In this document: positions 1 through 11,277 of the stretch, piece after piece
Numbering within the stretch: the first letter of the stretch is position 1
Layout of the letters: each line of letters opens with the position of its first letter
Source: Elymus sibiricus
Taxonomy: Eukaryota > Streptophyta > Magnoliopsida > Poales > Poaceae
DNA length: 64,000 nucleotides
NCBI GenBank assembly: GCA_039707655.1
Contig: CM077676.1
Coordinates: forward strand, 377,212,114 to 377,276,113
Direction of reading: 5' to 3'
Notes under the pieces: model-generated
Database searches by the model: none
What the model was told of the DNA's origin: nothing
What the model saw: the letters and a program-made list of their open reading frames with translations, nothing else
Position numbers and translations under genes: made by a program

Positions 1-3000
1 CTCGAGGTCGTCTTCCTCCTCGGACCCGCCGCCGTTCACCGTCGAATTCGTCGCCGTTTGTCCTCCCCGCGCCCACTTTAGCACGTCTACAGGCTCACGG
101 TGAGCCCGCGCATCCTTCCGCTCGCTTTCCCGCGCAAATCAGCCGTTGCAGCCGCCACATTTGCCATGGCCGATTCCGCCACCGCACGGGCTCGTCGCCG
201 GCGAAGCCACGGTGACCATTTGGTCCCGTGCGTGTCGTCACCGCACTCAACGCGTCGAGTAGAGTTCACCTGGCTAGTTAGTTTGCTCGTGCGCGCTATT
301 TTGCTGACCCCGAACTCCACCCGACGCCGCCGTCTGCCGTCGCCGTCGTAGCACTCGTTTCCGGCCGTCCCGTCTCGCGCCGATGGGCTAGAACGACGCG
401 GCTTGCTCTTCCCGTTCGAACGCTGCAAGAATTGCGCGAAAAGATGCACTGTACGTGATTTCCGAGCTCGCCGGAGTTCGTCGCCGTCTCGGACTCGCCG
501 GAGTAGCTCCGGCATGTCTCCGGTGGCCAGCGTCCGACGTGGCGCCGCAGGCCCCACCGCTCAGCCACTGACCCCGGGTCCCACTGGGCCTAGTTGACCC
601 GGTCAGCGCTGACTGGGCTGACCCAGTGTGGCTGACATGCGGGCCCCGCCCGTTTAAACATTTTTGAAAATAAATAAAAGTTAATTAATTCGTTAATTAA
701 ATTAATTAGATAATTAGTCGCTTACTAATGGGGCCCACCTGCTAATTAGTATAATTAGGTTAAATAAACTCTGATTAGATTAAACAGTCTATGACAGATG
801 GGTCCCACCTGTCAGAATTGACTGGTCAGCGCCCCTGTTGACTGCCGACGTCAGCAATACGTCATGATGACGTCACCCCTCTACTGTTCTGGATAATTCG
901 TATTTAATTAATTAAAAATAAACCCAGGAAATGTTTAAAACTTTGAAAATTCATATCTTTTAAACCGTAACTCGGATTAAAATAATTTATATATGTAAAA
1001 CGATCAGAAAAACGTGTAGAATCCAAATAACCTATCCACGTACCTGCCACACCCCTCTAACATACTGAACATGCAACATTTTGCCCGTATCTGATAAATG
1101 AATAGTGCCTAAACTTAATAAAATAAATCCAAATAAATTCCTAAATTAACTAAATCATTTAGATAGGCAGTAAAACACCTCTGCATATCATTTAGACATG
1201 TCATGCATCCCTGTTGCCTTATTGCCGTGTATTTACTGTTTCTTCCCCCTCCTTCTCTCTCGATAGCCCCTGAGACCGCCGACGACACCGCCGTGTACGA
1301 CGACGTCGCCGACGACCAGCCCCCTTCAGCAGAGATTCCAGGCAAGCAAAACCCCCTTGATCATCAGATATCACCCATCCTCCTCTCTCTTATTCTTGCA
1401 TTAGAATTGCCCCTGCTACTGTTCCGATAGCACCTATTCCGATGCATAGCCTGATTTTGTAGTCTGCTATTGATACTCCAACTGTTGTCCCACAATGCTT
1501 AGTTAGCTGTGCTACTGCTTCATCGGTGGCCCATCACCCTTGTCCGTACGCCATGTTTGTTACCGGGCCGTGATCACTCTGGGTGAGGATCACGGAAATG
1601 TTTAAATTACTACATTCATTTACTGTTATGGGGCTGAAGGGCTGGTGGTACCATCCAGTCAGAGATGGACCTGAGTCCCGACAGCTCCCAATGTTAAAGT
1701 CGGGCTGGCCCCAAGGGTGCCCGCGAGTGAATATCATTAAAGACGGGTCGGCTCCAAGAGCACCCGCGCGTCATGTGTTACCAAGTCGGAGCGACAGGAA
1801 CCCTGTTCGTCTCTGCGAGTTACTAAACGAGTTTAACGGATTTGGGTATTTGATCTGAGTTGGCTACGTGCCTATACGCACTACCACCACGTGGGATAAT
1901 GGTTTAATGGGGCCCTCTATGTTGTACGTTTCTCCCGAAGGCTCTTCAGACGTCACAACTCAGAGATGCGGGCTGATTGTTGGGGTTGGGCTGGTTACAT
2001 CACTGGTGTATTCAGTGTCGCGCCTGCTCCCCGACCAGTCTCGCAACGTGCAGGAGTGCGAAGGGCGATGGCCCAAGACCCCTTCGTGCTTAGGATTTAG
2101 ACCGGCGTGTTGACCTCTCTGCTGAGCTTAGGTAGGGCGCTGCTTCATGTCGATTACCCGAGGCCGGGCATTACCCAGCAAGTGTGTCCGGCCAGATGTA
2201 ATTGAGCGTGTTGGGTAACAGTAGTGCACCCCTGCAGGGAAGTTATCTATTCGAATAGCCGTCTCCATGGTAACAGGACGCTCAGAGTTGTATCTCGATC
2301 TGCTACAACTATAAATGGTTACTGTCACAATATTAAACTGCTACTACTGCTCTCGGGATTACTTTCTCGCAGGGTAGTCGAGGAAGTATCTCAGGGCTTT
2401 ACTAAACTATGATTGCTATATAATATCTTGCTCTACTCTCTTCTGATGCTGCAAGATTGCTTCAAGATGCTAGTCTTCGATAGGCTAGGCCTCTCCCCCT
2501 TTATTCCAGCATTCTGCAGTACAGTCCACAGATATAGCCCCATTCCTTTGATACAATGCATTTAGTATAGTTCTGATGTCAGTCTTGCGAGTACTTTGGA
2601 TGAGTACTCACGGTTGCTTTGCTATTCTTTTCCCCCATACCCAATAATTGCGACCAGATGACGGAGCCCAGGAGCCAGATGACGCCGCTACAGGAGGTTA
2701 CTCCCAGGAGAGCCCCAGAGGCCCCCGGAGGTCACTACTACTGGGTTGAGCCAGCCGACCAGGAGTAGTTTGGAGGCCCTAGGCAGGAGGCCTTCGCCTT
2801 TCGATCTGTATCGTTGTTTGTGCTAGACTTCTTAAGGCAAAACTTGACTAACTATGTCTGTACTCAGATATTATGGTTTGTATGACTTATGTATTCGGGT
2901 CCTCGTGACCCCTGGCTTGAATATGATGATTTATGTTTAAATTTGAGTTTAGAGTTGTGTTGTGATATCTTCCCGTGAGTCTCTGTTCTCGAGCGTGCAC

Positions 3001-3044
3001 GTTTGCGTGTATGATTAGTGCACGTGTCGAGCAGGGGCATCACA
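1..3044 (-). mobile_element. Gypsy-type long LTR, partial (LTR start at 3044)
   Basis: Read on the minus strand, this begins TGTGATGCCC at 3044, a normal LTR start, and runs off the left edge of the window. It has a GC-rich stretch (1-600) followed by AT-rich spacer with motifs such as gggcccacctg. Related sequence, including the shared ctattcgaatag block (2250 here, about 47230 there), occurs in the opposite orientation in the solo LTR at 46065-49974, so both belong to related long-LTR families. Short open frames in the GC-rich part have no recognisable domain. The element abuts the Angela LTR at 3045 and probably inserted into it, which would place the rest of that LTR left of the window. 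The exact family is not assigned. Confidence 0.6.
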
Positions 3045-4292
3045 TGGGGGCGCCCCTTCCCCTCTATATATAGGTGGAGGGGCGTGGTGGCCAGCCCTCC
3101 AAGCCCTAGGGCTGGCGCACCAAGGGGGAGGAGTTGGACTCCTAGTCCAATTCCCTCCTTTCCATACACAGGTGGACTTTCCACCTTTCCCAGCCACATG
3201 GGCCTTGAGGGACTTGTGCGCCTGGCCCAATAAGGCCAGGACGCCTCCCCTCAGCCCATGCTGACCCTTGGGACATGGTGGAACCCTTGGTGGACTTTCC
3301 ATATATAAATCTTTACCTCCGGACCATTCCGGAGCTCCTCGTGACGTCCGGGATCTCATCCGAGACTCTGAACAACGTTCGGTCACCAACGTACATATCC
3401 CAATACTACTCTAGCGTCACCGAACGTTAAGCGTGCGGACCCTACGGGTTCGAGAATCATGTAGACATGACCGAGACACCTCTCCGGTCAATAACCAATA
3501 GCGGAACCTGGATTCCCATATTGGTTCCTACATATTCCACAAAGATCTTTTATCGGTTGAACCACGATGTCGAGGATTCGGTTAATCCCGTATGCAATTC
3601 CCTTTGTCCGGCGATATGTTACTTGCCCGAGATTTGATCGTCGGTATCTCCATACCTAGTTCAATCTCGTTACCGGCAAGTCTCTTTACTCGTTCCGTAA
3701 TACAAGATCCCGTGACTAACTCATTAGGCACATTGCTTGCAAGCTCTTTACAATGTTGTATTACCGAGAGGGCCGAGAGATATCTCTTCGTCATACGGAG
3801 TGACAAATCCCAGTCTCGATCCATGCCAACCCAACAGACACCTTCGAAGATACCTGTAGAGCATCTTTATGATCACCCAGTTACGAAGTGACGTTTGATA
3901 GCACACAAAATATTCCTCCGGTATCCGGGAGTTGCATGATGTCATGGTCTTAGGAATAGATACTTGACATGAAGAAAGCTATAGCAATAAACTTAGTGAT
4001 ACAATCAAATGCTAAGCTTACGATTGGGTCTTGTCCATCACATCATTCTCCTAATGATATGATCCCGTTATCAAATGACAACTCATGTCTATGGTTAGGA
4101 AACCTTAACCATCTTTGATCAATGAGCTAGTCTAGTAGAGGCTTACTAGGGACATTGTATTTGTTTATGTATTCACACATGTATTTAAGTTTCCGGTCAA
4201 TACAATTATAGCATGAATAATAAACCTTTATCATGAACAAAGAAATATGATAATAACCAATTTATTATTGCCTCTAGGGCATATTTCCAACA
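3045..4292 (-). repeat. 3' LTR of the Angela-type Copia (left part missing)
   Basis: The outer end at 4292 (ccaaca on the plus strand) is followed by a polypurine tract in reverse complement, gtctcccacttgc (4293-4305). About 1.25 kb of the LTR is present, less than the roughly 1.7 kb usual for this family, consistent with interruption at 3044/3045 by the neighbouring Gypsy LTR. Confidence 0.85.
3063..3074 (-). promoter_or_regulatory. TATA box of the Angela LTR promoter
   Basis: The plus-strand sequence tctatatatagg is a symmetric TATA element inside the LTR, in the position where BARE1-type LTRs carry their promoter. It would drive minus-strand transcription. No activity is implied, since the element is defective. 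Confidence 0.5.
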
Positions 4293-4325
4293 GTCTCCCA
4301 CTTGCACTAGAGTCAATAATCTAGT

Positions 4326-4691
4326 TTACATAGTTATGAATCTAACACCCATGGAGTTTTGGTGCTGATCATGTTTTGCCCGTGGAAGAGGTTTAGTCAA
4401 CGGGTCTGCCACATTCAGATCCTTATGTACTTTGCAAAGTTCTATGTCTCCATCCTTAACATAATTACGAATAGAGTTGGAGCGGGGCTTGATGTGCTTG
4501 GTTCTCTTGTGAAACCTGGGCTCCTTGGCAATGGCAATAGCTCCAGTGTTGTCACAAAAAATAGTCATTGGATTCGGTGCACTAGGTATTACACCCAGAT
4601 CGGATATGAACTCCTTCATCCAGACTCCTTCTTGTGCTGCTTCCGAAGCAGCTATATACTCCGCTTCACATGTAGATCCCGCCACGACGCT
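4326..4691 (-). pseudogene. Copia RNase H C-terminus
   Basis: The same frame continues past the TAG with AGSTCEAEYIAASEAAQEGV and CDNTGAIAIAKEPRFHKRTK, the last RNase H blocks of Copia polyproteins, and the terminal VADPLTKPL motif. It ends about 30 bp before the polypurine tract. It cannot be made from an intact polyprotein because of the stops and frameshift upstream. Confidence 0.9.
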
Positions 4692-5342
4692 CTACTTGGA
4701 ACTACACCAACTGACCGCTCCACCATTTAATATAAATATGTATCCGGTTTGAGACTTAGAGTCATCCGTATCTGTGTCGAAGCTAGCATCGACGTAACCC
4801 TTTACGATGAGCTCTTCATCACCTCCATAAACGAGAAACATGTCCTTAGTCTTTTTCAGGTACTTTAGGATATTCTTGACCGCTGTCCAGCGATATACTC
4901 CTGGATCACTTTGGTACCTCCCTGCCAGACTTATGGCAAGGCACACATCAGGTCTGGTACACCACATGGCATAGATTATAGAGCCTATGGCTGAGGCATA
5001 GGGAATGACTTTCATCCTTTCTCTTTCTTCTGCCGTGGTCAGGCTTTGAGTCTTAATCAACTTCACACCTTGCAATATAGGCAAGAACCCTTTCTTTGAC
5101 TGATCCATTTTGAACTTCTTCAAAACTTTGTCAAGGTATGTGCTTTGTGAAAGTCCTATTAGGCGTCTTGATCTATCTCTATAGATTTTGATGCCCAATA
5201 TGTAAGCAGCTTCACCGAGGTCTTTCATTGAAAAACTCTTATTCAAATATCCTTTTATGCTTTCCAGAAATTCTATATCATTTCCAATCAACAATATGCC
5301 ATCCACATATAATATTAGAAATGCTACATAGCTCCCACTCAC
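4692..5342 (-). pseudogene. Copia reverse transcriptase C-terminal half
   Basis: This continues the RT after the frameshift. The catalytic YVDD box is YVDG here (LYVDGILLIGND; altered codon at 5298-5300), which removes a metal-binding aspartate. It then shows DLGEAAYILGIKIYRD and SQSTYLDKVLKKF, and the start of RNase H (TRPDVCLA, then VKGYVDASFDTD). It stops at TAG (4692-4694) in SSK-stop-SVVAGS, where the family has glutamine, a CAG to TAG change. Confidence 0.9.
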
Positions 5343-6355
5343 TTTCTTGTAAATACAAGCTTCTCCGTAAGTTTGTATAAACCAAAAGCTTTGATCACCT
5401 CATCAAAGCGAATATTCCAACTCCGAGATGCTTGCACCAGTCCATAGATGGATCGATGAAGCTTGCATACTTTGTTAGCATCCTTAGGATTGACAAAACC
5501 TTCTAGTTGCATCATATACAACTCTTCCTTAAGAAACCCGTTAAGGAATGCTGTTTTGACGTCCATTTGCCAGATCTCATAATCATAAAATGCAACAATA
5601 GCTAACATAATTCTAATAGACTTAAGCATCGCTACGGGTGAGAAAGTCTCATCGTAGTCAACCCCTTGAACTTGTCGGAAACCCTTTGCGACAAGTCGAG
5701 CTTTATAGACGCTGACATTACCATCAGCGTCTGCCTTCTTCTTAAAGATCCATTTATTCTCAATGGCTTGCCGATCATCGGGCAAGTCCACCAAAGTCCA
5801 TACTTTGTTCTCATACATGGATCCTATCTCGGATTTCATGGCCTCAAGCCATTTGTCGGAATTCGGGCTCATCATAGCTTCTTCATAGTTCGTAGGTTCG
5901 CCGTTGTCTAACAACATGATTTCTAGGACAGGATTACCGTACCACTCTGGTGCGGAACGTACCCTGGTCGACCTACGAAGTTCAGTAGTAACTTGATCCA
6001 AAGTTTCATGATCATCATCATTAGCTTCCTCTTCGGTTGGTGTAGGCATCACGAGAACTGCTTTCTGTGATGTGCTACCTTCCAATTCGGGAGAAGGTAT
6101 AATTACCTCATCAAGTTCTACTTTCCTCCAACTCACTTCTTTCGAGAGAAACTCCTTCTCTAGAAAGGATCCATTCTTGGCAACAAAGATCTTGCCCTCA
6201 GATCTATGGTAGAAGGTATAGCCAATGGTCTCTTTAGGGTATCCTATGAAGACGCACTTCTCCGCTTTGGGTTTGAGCTTATCAGGCTGAAGCCTCTTGA
6301 CATAAGCGTCACATCCCCAAACTTTAAGAAACGACAGCTTAGGTTTCTTGCCAAA
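5339..6355 (-). pseudogene. Copia integrase tail and reverse transcriptase N-terminal half
   Basis: The same frame continues through the integrase C-terminal region (KPKAEKCVFIGYPKETIGY) into the RT domain: WIFKKKADADGNVSVYKARL, then KTAFLNGFLKEELYM, then CKLHRSIYGLVQASRSWN. These are the standard RVT_2 blocks of Copia RT. It terminates early at 5339 because of a one-base frameshift near 5377-5384: shifting frame there restores TYGEACIYKKVSGSYVAF. Role in the intact element: cDNA synthesis in the virus-like particle. Confidence 0.9.
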
Positions 6356-7348
6356 TCACAACTCATACGGTGTCGTCTCAACGGATTTAGACGGTGCCCT
6401 ATTTAAAGTGAATGCGGCTGTCTCTAATGCATAACCCCAAAACGATAGTGGCAAATCGGTAAGAGACATCATAGAACGCACCATATCCAATAGAGTACGA
6501 TTACGACGTTCGGACACACCATTACACTGTGGTGTTCCAGGTGGCGTGAGCTGTGAAGCAATTCCACATTGTCTTAAATGCATACCAAACTCGTAACTCA
6601 AATATTCACCTCCACGATTAGATCGTAGAAGCTTTATTTTCTTGTTACGATGATTCTCCACTTCACTCTGAAATTCCTTGAACTTTTCAAATATTTCAGA
6701 CTTGTGTTTCATTAAGTAAATATACCCATATCTACTCAAATCATCTGTGAAGGTAAGAAAATAAAGATACCCACCGCGTGCTTCAACACTCATCGGACCG
6801 CATACATCGGTATGTATTATTTCCAATAAGTCACTAGCTCGCTCCATTGTTCCGGAGAACGGAGTTTTAGTCATCTTGCACATGAGGCATGGTTCACATG
6901 TCTCAAATGATTCATAATCAAGAGATTCCAAAAGTCCACCAGCATGGAGTTTCTTCATGCGCTTTACACCAATATGACCTAAGCGGCAGTGCCACAAATA
7001 TGTGGTACTATCATTATTAACTTTGCATCTTTTGGCATCAATATTATGAATATGTGTATCACTACGATCGAGATTCAACAAGAATAAACCATTCACAAGG
7101 GGTGCATGACCATAAAAGATATTACTCATATAAATAGAACAACCATTATTCTCTGACTTAAATGAATAACCATCTCGCAATAAACAAGATCCAGATATAA
7201 TGTTCATGCTCAACGCAGGCACCAAATAACAATTATTTAGGTTTAAAACTAATCCCGAAGGTAGATGTAGAGGTAGCGTGCCGACGGCGATCACATCAAC
7301 CTTGGAACCATTTCCGACGCGCATCGTCACCTCGTCCTTAGCCAGTCT
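6356..7348 (-). pseudogene. Copia protease end, GAG-pre-integrase and integrase
   Basis: In frame with the gag part. It shows the HHCC zinc-binding segment (HCRLGHIGVKRMKKLH, then CEPCLMCK), the first catalytic aspartate in HTDVCGPM, and the glutamate in NGVSERRNRT. The second catalytic aspartate, normally in LRSDRGGEY, is asparagine here (codon at 6617-6619), so the DDE site is broken. The frame ends at TGA (6356-6358) in PYEL-stop-FGKKP, where the family has tryptophan. The domain is otherwise close to full length. Confidence 0.9.
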
Positions 7349-7788
7349 TCATTTATTCCGCAGCTCCTGATTCGAGTTACAAATATTAGCAACCGAACCA
7401 GTATCAAATATCCAGGCGCTACTACGAGCACTAGTAAGGTACACATCAATAACATGTATATCAAATATACCTTTGTTGATGTTGCCAGCCTTCTTATCTG
7501 CCAAGTACTTAGGGCAGTTCCGCTTCCAGTGACCATTCCCCTTGCAGTAGAAGCACTCAGTCTCAGGTTTGGGTCCAGCCTTGGGTTTCTTCACGGGAGC
7601 GGCAACTGTCTTGCCGTTCTTCTTGAAGTTCCCTTTCTTTCCCTTGCCTTTCTTGAAACTAGTGGTCTTTTTAACCATCAACACTTGATGCTCCTTCTTG
7701 ATTTCTACCTCCGCGGCCTTAAGCATCGCGAAGAGCTCGGGAATCGTTTTCTCCACCCCTTGCATATTATAGTTCATCACAAAGCCCT
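7349..7788 (-). pseudogene. Copia gag C-terminus and protease start
   Basis: The frame contains a CCHC zinc knuckle (CFYCKGNGHWKRNCPKY) after a lysine-rich stretch, then the protease active-site motif FDTGS. This is the nucleocapsid-protease junction of a Copia polyprotein. The N-terminal gag domain is missing because of the deletion that joins 7788 to the LTR tip. Translation stops at TGA (7349-7351), but the same frame continues as RLAKDEV into the rest of the protease, so the stop is a mutation, most simply CGA to TGA at an arginine codon. It is part of one polyprotein with the next entries. Confidence 0.88.
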
Positions 7789-7852
7789 TATCATGAACAA
7801 AGAAACATGATAATAACCAATTTATTATTGCCTCTAGGGCATATTTCCAACA

Positions 7853-8335
7853 AAAACAAAAATGGTATCAACATAAACCTTTTATGCTCCTAGTAAATAA
7901 ATTGCTTTTCCTTACCTTTGACTTTAGATGTCTCTTCTATGTTCCAAGATGTAAAGGAAGACCTAACAGTGGGGCAACGACTGTGGTGCATCCGAAAAGG
8001 GTGGATCGTGCGGTGCATCCATGCCGTGGTATAATCCTAGTTGAATTTCTCAACGCAATTACCGCACTTGAACAATGTGATTTCCACAAAAGCCTGGGAA
8101 ACATGCATTTAATTATAATATGCTCTCTAGATAAAACAAAAATGGTATGAACCGAAACATTTTATGCTCCTAGTGAATAAATAAATTTTCCTTACCGTTG
8201 ACTTTGGATCTCATCGTCTTTGTCCATGTTGTAAAATGAGGATGGACTAACAGTTGGGCAGCGGTTATGGTGTGTCGGTAAATGGCAGATGGTGCAGTGC
8301 GTCGGTGCCTTAGACTACCAAATATCTCCCCTAAG
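7853..8335. repeat. ~285-bp tandem repeat, unit A
   Basis: The motif 'ttatgctcctagt' followed by 'ttccttacc' recurs at about 7881 and 8161, and 'taatcctagttgaa' marks the same register. The same monomer appears in pairs at about 12340/12630, 13490/13775 and 21000/21275. The repeat is AT-rich and non-coding. Confidence 0.75.
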
Positions 8336-8384
8336 GGGAAAACATAGATGATGGATCACAATTATGAGGGCAAACATATATAGA

Positions 8385-8640
8385 GAGTGGTGGTGAAGGA
8401 GGGGTGGAGGATAAGTTAGATCTAGACAATGTTCTTTGTTGCGTGTGGAGGAGAAGGCGTTTAGGTCTAAAAAGAGGTGGTGGCAGCGGTGGGTGGAGGA
8501 GAAGATGGTTACATCTAGGGAATATTGATGGTTCTGGGTGGAGGAGAAGATAGTTAGGTCTCGAGAGTGATGGCGGTCGTGGCGGTGTCATGCGTATGAG
8601 AAGATAAATAGGTCTAGAGAATATAGTTAGGGGTACGGTG
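8385..8640. repeat. Minisatellite built on 'ggtggaggagaagat'
   Basis: Degenerate units of about 55-60 bp contain ggtggaggagaagat followed by gttaggtct or gttagatctaga. Related arrays lie at 14005-14270 and 21515-21870. Minus-strand open frames across it (repeats of the type NYLLLHPQP) are a by-product of the period, not evidence of a gene. Confidence 0.7.
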
Positions 8641-9115
8641 AGGCATGGGAATGGACAGTTGACTTATGTAGATTGCTTGCAAGGATTTGGCACATTGTAT
8701 TTAGACCGTCGGATGAAGAACCACTTGCAAAGATTTGGCACGCGATATTTGGTTCGCTAGATGAACATGTAACAATATCTGGTTCCACGATCTCTTTTTT
8801 ATTTTAGCAAGTCAGAATGAAACATCTAAGATAAATTCGAACTTACCAAACCATAGGGATGGGAAACAACAGTGTACAACAACAACTTCTATGTTGTTGT
8901 GGTGACTGTACAACAAGTACTTGTCCCTTGAAAACACAAAGGGAAATACTATAAATCTGACATCGGATTTTTGGAGGTTCCGAGAGAATAAGTTGTTTGC
9001 CATCAGATTGTCTACGTGGATCTTGAAGCACGTGTGCTTGCCATGTTACATTTTCCCTTCCTGTGCTCCAGGAACGCATCCGCTTGAACGCACGGAGACG
9101 GCAAGAAAATAGTCC

Positions 9116-9197
9116 TTATGAGCCACATGTATAGGGGACCCAATTCCACTTACCAAGAGCGCTTGACTCGCTGGCAACGGCGCGAGAAAAGAGTCTT
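9116..9197 (-). repeat. Gypsy internal remnant with degraded tRNA-Asp primer site
   Basis: On the minus strand, immediately downstream of the LTR, agactcttttctcgcgccg and gttgccagcgagtcaagcgc match the start of the Gypsy internal region at 36911-36950, including a worn primer-binding site. A second LTR-tip-like sequence (gagccacatgtataggggac) lies at 9120, so the fragment sits between two LTR tips. Confidence 0.6.
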
Positions 9198-10715
9198 GAT
9201 GACCCACATGTATAGGGGATCAATCGTAGTCCTTTTGATAAGTAAGAGTGTTGAACCCAACGAGGAGCAGATGGAATCAATAAGTGGTTTTCAGCAAGAG
9301 ATTCTCTGCAAGTACTATAAGGTAGTTTTTATAGCAAGTGTGATAGCAAGATAATTGATAACAAGTAACAAGTAACCAAAGTAGCACGGTGCAACAAGGC
9401 GGCGCAATCCTTATTATTTCTAAGGACAAGCCGGAGGAACTTCTTATAGTGATTAAAACGCTCTTGAGGACACACGGGAATTTTATCTAGTTACGTTCAC
9501 CATGATTCATCGACTTACGTTCATTACCTTGATAAATTGTTATGTGGGTAGACTGGAGCTAATGTGTCATTCTTTCTTGCACAAACAACCTACTTATGAT
9601 TATCCCCTTCATGCAAGCATCCGCAAATACAAGAGAAGAATTAAGGTAAATCTAACCATAACATGAAACATATGGATGCAAAACAGGCCCTTATGGAATA
9701 ATTCATAATATGGGGTTTAGGTTTCAGTGACTCCCACAACCCATCATCTACAACCTAATTCCACAATTCCTTCCCCTAGGCCCAAACATGGTGAAGTGTC
9801 ATGTAGTCTCCATTCACACGACACCACTAGCTAGAGGAAAGACCAACATAACATATCATCAAAACATTGAACGATGATCAACTTCACATGATTACTAATA
9901 ACAAGACTTCTCCCATGTCCTCAAGAACAAATAGAACTACTCACAAAGCATAATTGTGATCATGATCACATGATATAAATATGTGTTTAATAATCTGAAC
10001 ATATAGTCTTCCACCAAGTAAACCAAGTAGCATCAACTACAAGAAGTAATCAACACTACTAGCACCCCAGGTACCAATTTGAGGTTGGATACAAAGACTG
10101 AACACAAGAGGTGAACTAGGGTTTGGAGATGAGATGGTGTTGTGAAGATGTTGATGAAGATGAGTCCTCCCACGATGAGAGGAACGTTGGTGATGACGAT
10201 GGCTTCGATTTCCCCCTCCCGGAGGGAAGTTTCGTCGGCGGAATCGCTCAGCCGGAGAGCAAAAGTGCTCCTACCCAGGTTCCGCCTCGAGACGGCGGCG
10301 GCTCGTCCCGAAAGTCATCTCCTTATTTTTTTCTTGGGCAAATGGTTTCATATAGGAGAAGATCAGCAACGGTGGACCTCCATGGGCCCCACAAGCCTGC
10401 CCGGCGTGTCCCTAGGGGGCGTCCCCTGGGCATGTGGGCCCTGGGTGGCTCCCCTCTTCTATTTTTCCGTCCAGTATTTTTTATATATTTCAAAATAAAT
10501 CTCCATAAATTTTCACGTCATTTTGAGCTTTTGAGAATTGCTATCTCTGCAGTAGCTCTTTTAGGTCAGATTTCCAACTGTCGGTAATCCCTCCTCTTTT
10601 GGTGTATCGTGCATTTTAAGAGAGGGAAGGCATTACAATAGCATCATAACATGTAATATAACTTCAAAACATTATAAATAGCAGTAGGAAAATATGATGC
10701 AAAATGGACGTATCA
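9198..10715 (-). mobile_element. Gypsy LTR in unit A (copy 1)
   Basis: The plus-strand edges are tgatgacccacatg and ggacgtatca, proper inverted LTR ends. The 1518-bp LTR is of the same family as the truncated LTR at 35895-36910, which reads the opposite way. Only a stub of internal DNA remains, so it is close to a solo LTR. Confidence 0.75.
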
Positions 10716-10756
10716 CTGGCCGGCTGCATGTAGCGTGGATCGATTTGATCGGTCGA

Positions 10757-11277
10757 TGCTGGCCCTCATCGGCGCAGCGCGCTGGGTACGTAGAGGGGGG
10801 TGTCATTGGCGAGGAGGCGTTCGCGTCGATGCGCTTGGGGAGGAAGAGATACGACGGGAGAGGAAGAGTGAGAGAGAGACAGAGAGAGAGAGTGAAGTGA
10901 GAGAGAGCGGGAAGTTAATACCGCGTGTTGTGACTGTTCATATGTTCGATATCAGCAGCGTTTAGCTAGCAGGAAACGCTGCAAGTACTAAATAATAATA
11001 ATAATAATAATATAATATTTTGTAGATTCCAAGAACTAGCGATGTTGGCTTAACAAAAAGGAAAGTAGCAGAGTTTAGGATGCAAGTAAACGCTGCTGCT
11101 GAACGTACTCGTAGCGTGTGGTAGCAAGCAAACGCTGCTGCCTAATATACTATCAGCGTTTAGTACTGCCGCACGCTACTGGATTATTTCTGAATTTCGC
11201 TTACGTGTTTCTAAATGGCAATTCTTTGTCTTTTGCCTTCCAATTTGTATGAAACAATGGTTTTAGTGTTTATAAAC
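10757..11277. other. Unit-1-specific spacer with CAGCGTT motifs and microsatellites
   Basis: No match to the equivalent place in unit 2. It holds a GA-rich tract (about 10860-10905), an AAT run (about 10990-11012), and several gcagcgttt/aaacgctgc motifs in both orientations (10960, 10975, 11092, 11130, 11155). Such clusters resemble the subterminal repeats of CACTA elements, but no CACTA terminus is seen. Confidence 0.5.

Larger units (their letters stand above)
3045..7852 (-). mobile_element. Angela/BARE1-type Copia retrotransposon, degraded
   Basis: Minus-strand order is a 65-bp remnant of the 5' LTR (7788-7852), gag end, protease, integrase, RT, RNase H, polypurine tract and 3' LTR. Both outer LTR ends carry the family start TGTTGGAAATATGCCCTAGA in reverse complement (ending at 4292 and 7852). 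The 5' LTR, primer-binding site and most of gag are gone: the LTR tip joins directly to gag sequence at about 7788. The right flank begins aaaac inside repeat unit A. The matching left flank is not seen because another LTR abuts the element at 3044. Confidence 0.9.
7853..10756. repeat. Duplicated unit A (copy 1)
   Basis: This block aligns nearly base for base with 13465-16380 (offset about 5.6 kb). Its order is tandem ~285-bp repeats, a minisatellite, a conserved tail ('ggatcttgaagcacgtg'), a short Gypsy internal remnant, a Gypsy LTR and a shared 41-bp flank (ctggccggctgcatgtag...). It starts exactly at the end of the Angela element. No coding potential is recognised. Confidence 0.85.

Noticed and set aside
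87..597. Open frames at the left edge
   Set aside because: Same situation inside the long Gypsy-type LTR; arginine- and serine-rich low-complexity translations only.
8331..8591. Leucine/histidine/proline repeat protein on the minus strand (also 14127-14411, 21684-21917)
   Set aside because: The frames follow the minisatellite period and differ among the copies; no sign of conserved coding.
10123..10587. 154-codon open frame in unit A
   Set aside because: It lies within the Gypsy LTR, is not kept in copy 2 at the same length, and has no domain.
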